Shown here one piece after another: positions 8,148-14,809 of a stretch of DNA of 64,000 nucleotides; within the stretch, counting starts at the first letter, position 1; each line of letters begins with the position of its first letter. This DNA comes from Bacillota bacterium. Lineage in GTDB: Bacteria; Bacillota; Bacilli; Paenibacillales; UBA4045. A model generated the notes under the pieces. The model did not search any database. It was not told the DNA's origin and was given only the letters and a program-made list of their open reading frames with translations. The position numbers and the translations under genes were made by a program. The stretch lies in contig JAEZQY010000001.1 of the NCBI GenBank assembly GCA_023441055.1, positions 241,782 through 305,781 of the forward strand, written 5' to 3'.

Positions 8148-8492
8148 TTACTTAACAAAGCGAATAGTGAGCGGATAGCGATAATATTGTCCCTCATTGG
8201 CCCGGATGCTGGCAATAATCGTCATGACGAGCCAGAAGATGCCGAGTGCGATGGACGTTACAATTCCAATCACTACAAAAATGAGAATGAATGAGATAAT
8301 ACCATAGATGAAGATGCTGATCTGGAAGTTCAGCGCTTCCTTGCCTTGATCATTAACGAACTCGGATTGGTCCTTCTTGATCAGCCAGATGATCAGCGGT
8401 CCCAGTATCGTGCCCATCGGGATGATGAAGCCAGATAGAGAGAGCAGGTGGCAGAGCATGCCGAATGTCTTGTCGTCTTTGGTTAGTTCCAT
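8148..8492 (-). CDS. DUF4870 (Tic20-like) small membrane protein
   Basis: This 114-aa protein has three to four hydrophobic segments. Its pattern is characteristic of DUF4870: an N-terminal MLCHLLSLSGFIIPMGTILGP, then FVNDQGKEALNFQIS, then a hydrophobic pair and a basic end YRYPLTIRFVK. Members are small, widespread and uncharacterised. A GAGGAGGCG ribosome site precedes the ATG, and a plausible sigma-A promoter lies at 8523-8551. The unit appears to be monocistronic. Confidence 0.85.
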   Translation of the reverse strand: MELTKDDKTFGMLCHLLSLSGFIIPMGTILGPLIIWLIKKDQSEFVNDQGKEALNFQISIFIYGIISFILIFVVIGIVTSIALGIFWLVMTIIASIRANEGQYYRYPLTIRFVK

Positions 8493-8522
8493 AATTAAGC
8501 GCCTCCTCGGATATCACAGTAT

Positions 8523-8551
8523 ATAGTACCAGCGTATTTTGCCAATTGCAA
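8523..8551 (-). promoter_or_regulatory. Probable sigma-A promoter of the DUF4870 gene
   Basis: On the minus strand TTGCAA (8551-8546) lies 17 bases from TACTAT (8528-8523), about 31 bases before the start codon. Confidence 0.5.
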
Positions 8552-8562
8552 TTCAATTCCGC

Positions 8563-9312
8563 TCAAAACTCGTAAATCTTATGCTGCTCGATAAAGGACA
8601 TGCTTCCCGTCTTGCCGATATAATCTGGCATATCATCGTCGTAGTGCATCAGATAGATATGAGACTGGATCTCTTCCGGCAGTGTAAGCAGTTCCGTCAG
8701 TGTCGCATGCACCATACCCATACCGGTTAACTGACAGTCGTGCAGGATGACCTTGCAATTGCGCTCATATAAGGCATATTCGAGAACCGAGCGATTGAAG
8801 ATCATGTCTGCGGTATAGAAGATGTGATCATTAATGAAGACCGAGTAGCTGGGCTTCTGCGGGATATGATCCGTTCGGATCAGCTCAATCGTGAGCTCCG
8901 GTGTGATGGCAACGAGCTCGCCCGGCTGCACCGGATGAACATCGTAGTAATAATCGAGTGTGTTGATTCCATCTCGGCTATTAAGCATGCTGCCCTTGAG
9001 CGAATAATCCCAGAGTGGAACAACGAGCTCCTCCGCTATGTATAATTTAATCTTGCCATGCTTATGGCCGTATCGGTACATCGATTGAAAGGCAAGCTCT
9101 TCAAGACCGAACGTATGATCGCCGTGCAGGTGCGTAATCAATACACCATTAATCTGACTCAGTGGAATTTGCATGTGATGCAGCGCCGTAGGGGCAGTGT
9201 GCCCGAAGTCGATCATAAACTTGAAATCTCTGCTATGAATAAGTGCGTTATTGTTGAAATAAGCTTTGGCGAATGCGTTGCCTGTTCCAACCATCTGCAA
9301 TCGTATCGACAT
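8563..9312 (-). CDS. Metallo-beta-lactamase fold hydrolase (RNase Z-like)
   Basis: This 249-aa protein has the zinc-binding THLHGDHTFG motif near residues 60-68, an Asp in IDFGHTAP, an HDC-type segment around residue 190 and a final histidine in LMHYDDD. These are the hallmarks of the MBL fold, closest in layout to RNase Z/arylsulfatase-like enzymes. It lacks the long exosite arm expected of a true tRNase Z, and its substrate cannot be read from sequence. It begins at ATG 9312 with a GGAGG-type site upstream on the minus strand. It stands alone, divergent from the secreted protein gene at 9515. Confidence 0.8.
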   Translation of the reverse strand: MSIRLQMVGTGNAFAKAYFNNNALIHSRDFKFMIDFGHTAPTALHHMQIPLSQINGVLITHLHGDHTFGLEELAFQSMYRYGHKHGKIKLYIAEELVVPLWDYSLKGSMLNSRDGINTLDYYYDVHPVQPGELVAITPELTIELIRTDHIPQKPSYSVFINDHIFYTADMIFNRSVLEYALYERNCKVILHDCQLTGMGMVHATLTELLTLPEEIQSHIYLMHYDDDMPDYIGKTGSMSFIEQHKIYEF

Positions 9313-9514
9313 ATTCTTCCTCCAATATCGCGGCAGTGAGCATATACTATTAATTTATCATGAATCGGCAAGAAAAGGAAAGATGATTCATGATATTCTG
9401 GCTGTTGACCGCTTATTCTCATATTTTTTAAGAGGGAACGCAACTCTTGCGTGAATGTTGAGTATAAACCTAACGAGCATGAATTTAGTTCGACAGATGG
9501 AGGTTGCAATATTT

Positions 9515-10132
9515 ATGAAAATGAGACGTGTAGCGCTGATGATCTTGGCCTTCTCCTTAGTAGGGGCGGGATCGGTCTTCGCGAATTCCGCGTATGAGAA
9601 GTATAATGCCAAGAAGATTTCCGTACACTTGAATGGCACAGCCATTGAGACGCCTGGACTTATTGTGGATTTCGGTAAGGAATCCCGGTCGATGGCGCCA
9701 GTAAGAGAGCTCGCGCAATCGTTCGGCGCCATTGTTAATTATAATGAGACGGAGGGCACGTTGAACCTGGTCAGGCCGAATGTGCAGCTCTCTATGCATA
9801 CAGTCATGGAGAATGTCAGTCTGAGCGAACCGTTCGGCATTATCTCCAAAGGCAAGTACAACAAGCTTGCGCTGCTCGCACAGGTAGACAGCTTGACTGT
9901 ACCGGTGCATTCCTTGCGCGTAACGATCATCGACCCGTTCGATGTGGAGATTGAACGAATCGACAAGCCTGTGGAGAAGCAGCAAGAGAATTTCTGGTTG
10001 AAGCTTATGCCGCTGGAAATCAACTTTAAGTACACCGGCGATTATAAGGTGAATTTCCAGATCAAGTCTACAGCCGACTCTGAATATGTTCAAGTCTCAC
10101 AGCTGACCATTAAATCGATTCAATCCAAGTAA
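9515..10132 (+). CDS. Secreted protein with copper-amine-oxidase N-terminal-like (stalk) domain
   Basis: This 205-aa protein has a Sec signal peptide (MKMRRVALMILAFSLVGAG, cleavage probably after SVFA). A copper amine oxidase N-terminal-like domain follows (about residues 35-95), with the usual signature of a short hydrophobic strand, SMAPVRELAQSFGAIVNY and TLNL. Paenibacillaceae secrete many proteins with this module, thought to mediate cell-surface contacts rather than oxidase activity. The C-terminal half is beta-rich and unrecognised. The start at ATG 9515 is supported by GATGGAGG 11 bases upstream; the open frame extends to 9455 but without a ribosome site. Confidence 0.75.
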   Translation: MKMRRVALMILAFSLVGAGSVFANSAYEKYNAKKISVHLNGTAIETPGLIVDFGKESRSMAPVRELAQSFGAIVNYNETEGTLNLVRPNVQLSMHTVMENVSLSEPFGIISKGKYNKLALLAQVDSLTVPVHSLRVTIIDPFDVEIERIDKPVEKQQENFWLKLMPLEINFKYTGDYKVNFQIKSTADSEYVQVSQLTIKSIQSK

Positions 10133-10245
10133 GTCAGTCGGAACAGCCGTTCATTCGAGCGGCTGTTATTGGTTTGATTCCTGTATTTATTCATGGTACG
10201 ATACGGTGAATGCAAGACGATACTAGCGAAATGAGGATATCTAAC

Positions 10246-10563
10246 ATGAGCGAGAAGGAAGCATGCGGTTGCGGACACGACCATGATCATGATCACGATC
10301 ATGGGGAGGACGAAGGAATATTCATCGTAACGGATGATGATGGAACAGAGCACGAATTAGTTATGGTCTACTCCTTCGATGTAGAGGAGAAGGCGTACGC
10401 TGTATTATTGGATCGCAATGACCCGGAGGCGGATGGCTTCATCTTCCGTATCGAGGAAGATGGCGATTCGGCTTATCTGGTTGATATCGAGGATGCCGCA
10501 GAATGGGAGCGGGCTGCCGAGGTTTATAACCAATTGATGGAAGAGGAAGAGGCGCAGGGATGA
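10246..10563 (+). CDS. DUF1292 (YrzB-like) protein with a Cys/His-rich N-terminus
   Basis: This 105-aa very acidic protein belongs to the DUF1292 family (Bacillus YrzB), recognised by IFIVTDDDGTEHEL, YAVLLDRND and FIFRIEED segments. Its start at ATG 10246 follows GAGG with 9-base spacing. The frame is open further 5' but overlaps no ribosome site. Unusually, the N-terminus carries CGCGHDHDHDHDHG, a run that could chelate metal; typical members have only a short acidic lead. Function of the family is unknown. A long perfect terminator hairpin follows directly. Confidence 0.85.
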   Translation: MSEKEACGCGHDHDHDHDHGEDEGIFIVTDDDGTEHELVMVYSFDVEEKAYAVLLDRNDPEADGFIFRIEEDGDSAYLVDIEDAAEWERAAEVYNQLMEEEEAQG

Positions 10564-10584
10564 TCCGGTTACGGCGAATGCGCT

Positions 10585-10645
10585 TATAGACAAGGAAGGA
10601 CCGATCTGGCGTATCCAGCTTCGGTCCTTCCTTGTCTATATTTAT
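10585..10645. terminator. Long bidirectional terminator hairpin
   Basis: A perfect 20-bp stem (10585-10604 with 10621-10640) is capped by a further CTGG/CCAG pairing. It lies between the convergent DUF1292 and DUF1885-like genes. The T-rich tail on the plus strand (TATATTTATTT) and the A-rich left flank suit a shared terminator. Confidence 0.7.
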
Positions 10646-11061
10646 TTGCGCGGATTGTAGTAGATGGTTCGTCCGTTGAAGAGCTGTACCTCTGCTCTCC
10701 AGACCTTGCCTAGATACTTGGCGAACTCATTACCCTTATTCTTGTCGCCAATCGTACTGTCATTCGGAAGAACAAGCTGCACATAGTGACGCTCAGCATC
10801 CTCCTTGTTCTCGTAGCCTGGGCCTAGTACAATGTGCCGGTACTTGCTGCCGGTAGCCTTGAGATAGAACCACTTGCCCTCTGCCTCGGGCTTCTGTTCG
10901 ATCGTATAGGGGAATGCAGCGTCCGCGTATTCCCAATCCAACTGTTCGCCAGTGCGTGTGAATTGTTCCCGATAATGCTGCAGCTGTTGCTTAATATCGT
11001 CGAGATTGACCGATGAAACGGATGAACCTTCAACGAAGGTGATCGTGGCGACTTGACTCAT
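10642..11061 (-). CDS. DUF1885-like conserved protein
   Basis: This 139-aa soluble protein has no membrane segments. The order VATITFVEGSS, a helical LDDIKQQLQHYREQF, and a basic C-terminal half with KWFYLKATGSKYRHIVLG and GNEFAKYLGK resembles the DUF1885 family of Bacillus-type bacteria. That family has a known fold but no known function. I selected ATG 11061 because GGCAGGTG precedes it. The longer open frame up to 11118 would need a start inside upstream control sequence. The family call is from memory, hence moderate confidence. Confidence 0.65.
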   Translation of the reverse strand: MSQVATITFVEGSSVSSVNLDDIKQQLQHYREQFTRTGEQLDWEYADAAFPYTIEQKPEAEGKWFYLKATGSKYRHIVLGPGYENKEDAERHYVQLVLPNDSTIGDKNKGNEFAKYLGKVWRAEVQLFNGRTIYYNPRK

Positions 11062-11334
11062 TATGGGCACCTGCCTTGTAAACATAGTAAAAATGAGAGC
11101 ACTTCCACCGTCCATCATAGCACTTCGATTTGAAATTTACAATAAGGCGATAACATGGAGCAATGGACGCGATAGAAAAGTTCGATCGAAATTGGTGTGT
11201 GAATACCCGGAATTCTGTGAAAAAACTGAAACCATTCACGTGAATTTATGATAAAATGAATTACACGAAAATTCTGACAACTAGACTAAGCTTCCAATCC
11301 AGATGTGTAAACCCATTCACAAGGAGGGATAAGG

Positions 11335-11625
11335 ATGTTAGAGCATCTGTATGAAGTATCTGAACAGACATCGCTGCAATTTGTCGGCTACATGACAGAG
11401 AATAAGCGATACGACTTCGCCATTGTATACACGGATTCGTTCTTCGGTAAGCGCCTCGTGGTATGCATGCAATCCGGCCGGTCAGCGACCCTTAGCTCAG
11501 AGGATCTAGGCAGACTGGAGTACTTGCAGCAGACGTATAATCTGTCTTGTCCCAGCGAGGCGGAGGAGCTGGCATCCTGCCTCGAACAGCGTATTCAACC
11601 AATCGCGATGAAGGATGACTATTAA
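11335..11625 (+). CDS. DUF3055-like small conserved protein
   Basis: This 96-aa protein has the segments TSLQFVGYM, RYDFAIVYTDSFFGKRLVV, MQSGRSATL and a C-terminal helical EAEEL region. I associate these with the DUF3055 family of Bacillus and Paenibacillus. No function is known. It starts at ATG 11335 after the strong AAGGAGGGATAAGG site. A terminator follows within 10 bases of the stop, so it is monocistronic. Confidence 0.7.
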   Translation: MLEHLYEVSEQTSLQFVGYMTENKRYDFAIVYTDSFFGKRLVVCMQSGRSATLSSEDLGRLEYLQQTYNLSCPSEAEELASCLEQRIQPIAMKDDY

Positions 11626-11632
11626 ATACAAG

Positions 11633-11675
11633 AGAACCACCACGGCCGTCTGACGGATGTGGTGGTTCTATTATA
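11633..11675 (+). terminator. Rho-independent terminator
   Basis: AGAACCACCAC pairs with GTGGTGGTTCT in an 11-bp perfect stem and is followed by ATTATA. It closes the gene ending at 11625. Confidence 0.75.
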
Positions 11676-11676
11676 A

Positions 11677-11774
11677 ATATATAAGACTTTATAAGTTTTC
11701 AACTTAAAGGTGCTTATATATCGACGATAAAACGGAAACGCCCTGCGAAGCAGGACGGCAGAGCCGTTTATCTG
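11677..11774. repeat. Dispersed structured repeat, copy 1
   Basis: This 98-base element recurs near-identically at 63878-64000. The left part (11677-11720) folds into an imperfect hairpin: TATATAAG pairs with CTTATATA, and inside it AAGTT pairs with AACTT around a TTC loop. The right part (11729-11773) forms a GC-rich hairpin with GATAAAACGG opposite CCGTTTATC and CCTGC opposite GCAGG. It lies between two convergent genes and ends one base before the stop codon of the decarboxylase gene. The first 66 bases are the same in both copies, while the tip of the second hairpin differs in length. Confidence 0.85.
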
Positions 11775-11775
11775 G

Positions 11776-13245
11776 TTAGAATATCGCATGCTCCTCGACA
11801 ATGACCTTAATATGCTTCATCGTCTTGTCTTCTGGCCCCTGAACGGGCAAGCCGACTTGGATATGCTCGGTAATATAGTTGATATTCTCCTGCGAGATAA
11901 CTTCGCCTGGCAGCAGGATGGGGATGCCTGGTGGATATACGAATATAAATTCAGCGATAATACGTCCAGCGGACTCGGCCAGCGGTACGACCTCTGTCTG
12001 CGCATAGAACGCATCACGAGGCGACAGGGATAGATGAGGAATCTCCGGCACGATAACAACGACATCCTTGGCATTGTCGAGCTGCGGATGCTGTCTAGAT
12101 AACTCCGCGAAGGCCTCTACGAGAATTGCAGTCGTCTTCTGATCATCGCCGGAAGTGATAATGCAAAGGATATTATACATATCGCTGAGCTCTACCTCGA
12201 TGTTATAGTTCTCCCGGAGCCACAACTCCGCCTCGTATCCGGTAATGCCCAGCTTCCGTACATGGATGGTCAGCTTCGTCGGATCATAATCATAAGCAGC
12301 TCCGCGGCTGAGAATCTCCTCGCCGAAGCAATACAATCCCGGAATCTGATTGATCTGCCCGCGCACATGATGGGCTAGTTCGATTGCCTTATCCGTCATC
12401 GCCTTGCCATGCAGCGCCAATTGCTGGCGCGCGGTATCCAGCGAGGCGAGCAGGATGTAGGAGGTCGAGGTCGTAGTCAGCATACTGATGATCGATTGCA
12501 CATGATCTGGATTAATTCTGCCTTTACGCACGTTGAGCAAGGAGCTCTGCGTAAGCGATCCGCCAAGCTTATGGATGCTGGTGGCCGCCATATCCGCGCC
12601 AGCTTGCATTGCTGATAATGGAAGCTTATCATTGAAGTGGATGTGAGCGCCGTGCGCTTCATCCACAAGAACAGGGATATCGTAGCTGTGTACGAGCTCT
12701 ACAATTTCCTTCAAATTCGTGCTGATTCCGAAGTAGGTTGGATTAATAACTACGACGGCCTTCGCATCCGGATGCTTCTCTAACGCTCGCTTCACGGAAT
12801 CCGTAGTAATGCCATGCGCTATGCCCAACTCCTCATCCATGAAGGGCGAGATGAAGATGGGTCTTGCTCCTGCGAAGATAATGGCTGACATGATGGACTT
12901 ATGCACGTTGCGCGGCACGATAATCTTCTCGCCGGGTGCTGCTACAGCCAGAATCATGGTCATGATGGCACCGCTGGTCCCTTGCACGGAGAAGAATGTA
13001 GCATCAGCGCTGAATGCGTCAGCAGCAAGAGCCTGCGCCTCGCGAATAATGCTGGAGGGCCGATGCAGATCATCAAGCGGAGCGATATTGATTAGATCGA
13101 TGGACAGTGCGTTGTCACCGATGAATGATCGGAATTCCGGGGACATGCCAAGCCCCTTCTTATGGCCGGGGATATGAAATTGAACGGGCTGACCGGCAGC
13201 GTGCTTCTGCAGAGCAGTGAAGAGCGGTGTAAGATTCTGATCCAA
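11776..13245 (-). CDS. speA: Orn/Lys/Arg decarboxylase family protein (SpeA-type)
   Basis: This 489-aa PLP enzyme has the short Bacillus-type architecture, and its length equals the arginine decarboxylase SpeA of B. subtilis (about 490). Visible features are PVQFHIPGHKKG, DALxxDLxNIxPLDDLH-like substrate loops, SVQGTSGA, the PLP-contacting VDEAHGAH, and the Schiff-base lysine in SIHKLGGSLTQSS. It would convert arginine (or lysine) to agmatine (or cadaverine) for polyamine synthesis. The start is TTG at 13245, preceded on the minus strand by AAAGGATG. The substrate cannot be settled from motifs, so the symbol is provisional. Confidence 0.85.
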   Translation of the reverse strand: MDQNLTPLFTALQKHAAGQPVQFHIPGHKKGLGMSPEFRSFIGDNALSIDLINIAPLDDLHRPSSIIREAQALAADAFSADATFFSVQGTSGAIMTMILAVAAPGEKIIVPRNVHKSIMSAIIFAGARPIFISPFMDEELGIAHGITTDSVKRALEKHPDAKAVVVINPTYFGISTNLKEIVELVHSYDIPVLVDEAHGAHIHFNDKLPLSAMQAGADMAATSIHKLGGSLTQSSLLNVRKGRINPDHVQSIISMLTTTSTSYILLASLDTARQQLALHGKAMTDKAIELAHHVRGQINQIPGLYCFGEEILSRGAAYDYDPTKLTIHVRKLGITGYEAELWLRENYNIEVELSDMYNILCIITSGDDQKTTAILVEAFAELSRQHPQLDNAKDVVVIVPEIPHLSLSPRDAFYAQTEVVPLAESAGRIIAEFIFVYPPGIPILLPGEVISQENINYITEHIQVGLPVQGPEDKTMKHIKVIVEEHAIF

Positions 13246-13440
13246 GATGTTTCATCCTTTCATAATAGCGCTGATGGCCAGTATGGCGTAAGTCCGATCC
13301 CTCATAGCCTTAGCCATTTATGAATAGGACAATGATGAGTATATCAAAACTGCCCCCGTATGCAACTTTATTTTTTCCTTCAAGCTATTAATGTGATAGG
13401 ATAGATTCGTTCATTAAACGATCTCAGGAGAGAACACGAT

Positions 13441-14592
13441 ATGGTAAAGAAACAATTAGGCATGATTGCTTTCATGCTGACCACGACCTTCATTGGCTTC
13501 GGTATCATCATTCCGATTATGCCAGAGCTGCCTAATATGACGCATCTGCATATGAATGTGATGCTGGCGATCTATTCGGCGGCATCATTCATCATGTCCC
13601 CGCTGTGGGGCGCGTTATCGGACCGGATCGGCCGTCGGAAGATCATCCTTATTGGTTTATTAGGCTACTTCGCCAGCTTCCTGCTGCTGTCATTCTCATT
13701 AGACCATCTATGGCTGATGTATGTGTCGCGCGTGCTGGGCGGGCTGTTCTCTGGCGCGGTCATCTCTTGCGCCGTAGCTTATGTCGCGGATATCACTACA
13801 GATCAGGAACGCACGAAGGGGATGGCGCTTGTCGGCATGTCGATCGGCTTCGGGTTTATTATCGGCCCAGGGGTCGGCGGCTTACTCAGCGTCTTCGGTT
13901 ATCAGGCACCGCTGCTGACTGCCGCAGGTCTCTCTCTCCTAATCTGGTTCATTTCCTATCGCAGCTTGGAGGAATCCTTAACACCGGACAAGCGCAAATC
14001 CTCCCATGCGCCGAAGGTTTCGCGCTGGACGGCGTTCGAAGGCCGAATGAAGTATCTATATGGCTTAGGCTTTATTGTATCGTTCACACTCGCAGGTTTG
14101 GAGGGAACGCTGCAATTTTTCCAGATGGAGCGGATCGGGGTGACCTCTGTTCAGATGGGGGGCATGCTGTTCGCCAGCGGAATTGTCGGCGCCCTGATTC
14201 AGGGCGGGATCGTAAGACGCTATGTGAAGAATGGGATGGAGAGTCGAGTGATTCTCATTGGCCTCGTGCTCTGCGCAGCCGGCTTCGGGCTGCTGCTGAT
14301 GTCGAGCAATCTGTGGAATGCCACACTCTTCCTATTGGTCTTCGCAACCGGGAACGCCCTGCTGCGGCCATGTGTGACTTCCTTGATCACACAGAAGACC
14401 AAGGTTGGCCAAGGGGTTGCCACTGGGCTTAGCTCGTCAATGGACAGTCTAGGGAGAATTTGCGGGCCGCTGCTCGGCAGTGGATTATACTACTACGGCA
14501 TTCATCTCCCGTTCCTTGCAGGTGCGATAATCTCCCTTGTGTCGATTGGTCTAGTAATTCGATTCACGCAATTAGATCGGCAGGCCTATTAA
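13441..14592 (+). CDS. MFS multidrug/tetracycline-type efflux transporter
   Basis: This 383-aa protein has 12 predicted membrane segments. It carries MFS motif A (GALSDRIGRRK) between helices 2 and 3, and antiporter motif C (GFIIGPGVGG) in helix 5, typical of drug:H+ antiporters of the NorA/Blt/TetA type. It would export hydrophobic compounds across the plasma membrane. The start ATG 13441 follows CAGGAGAG. The gene is not linked to a regulator. The next unit downstream is separated by its own promoter and riboswitch. Confidence 0.85.
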   Translation: MVKKQLGMIAFMLTTTFIGFGIIIPIMPELPNMTHLHMNVMLAIYSAASFIMSPLWGALSDRIGRRKIILIGLLGYFASFLLLSFSLDHLWLMYVSRVLGGLFSGAVISCAVAYVADITTDQERTKGMALVGMSIGFGFIIGPGVGGLLSVFGYQAPLLTAAGLSLLIWFISYRSLEESLTPDKRKSSHAPKVSRWTAFEGRMKYLYGLGFIVSFTLAGLEGTLQFFQMERIGVTSVQMGGMLFASGIVGALIQGGIVRRYVKNGMESRVILIGLVLCAAGFGLLLMSSNLWNATLFLLVFATGNALLRPCVTSLITQKTKVGQGVATGLSSSMDSLGRICGPLLGSGLYYYGIHLPFLAGAIISLVSIGLVIRFTQLDRQAY

Positions 14593-14607
14593 TTATTCTC
14601 CCACTTC

Positions 14608-14636
14608 TTGTAATTGGTTCAAACTTCTTATACAAT
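14608..14636 (+). promoter_or_regulatory. Sigma-A promoter upstream of the c-di-GMP riboswitch
   Basis: TTGTAA (14608-14613), a 17-base spacer, then TACAAT (14631-14636). The riboswitch aptamer begins about 13 bases later. Confidence 0.65.
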
Positions 14637-14648
14637 AATAGTAAATGT

Positions 14649-14725
14649 AAAAAGGCAAATTCGTTGAAAGACGAAGACGCAAAGCCCACGGAGCTACGGA
14701 ATGACCTTCTATGCTGGCCGGGTTT
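14649..14725 (+). promoter_or_regulatory. Cyclic-di-GMP-I (GEMM) riboswitch aptamer
   Basis: The sequence has the conserved core of GEMM-I RNAs. AAAGGCAAA is followed by a short stem (TTCGT/ACGAA) closed by a GAAA-containing loop, then GACGCAAAGCC, then a second arm ending GCTGGCCGGG. GGC pairs with GCC around the first stem. The base before GCAAA is G, which in described aptamers favours c-di-GMP over cGAMP. It precedes a gene for a c-di-GMP-metabolising protein and is followed by an intrinsic terminator, so control is probably by transcription termination. Confidence 0.88.
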
Positions 14726-14745
14726 CACATTCACTGCGCTATGCG

Positions 14746-14777
14746 TCCGCCATCTATTTGTTGTGGCGGATTTTTTT
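14746..14777 (+). terminator. Riboswitch expression-platform terminator
   Basis: TCCGCCA pairs with TGGCGGA across an 11-base loop and is followed by seven T residues. It lies between the aptamer and the start codon at 14810, so it must be read through for expression. Confidence 0.8.
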
Positions 14778-14809
14778 AATGTCACCAGAGTATAGGAGGA
14801 AGTGAAGTC

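Noticed and set aside
13605..14432. 275-codon plus-strand frame inside the MFS gene
   Set aside because: It is out of frame with a clear 12-helix transporter, rich in Arg and Pro, and has no start signal.
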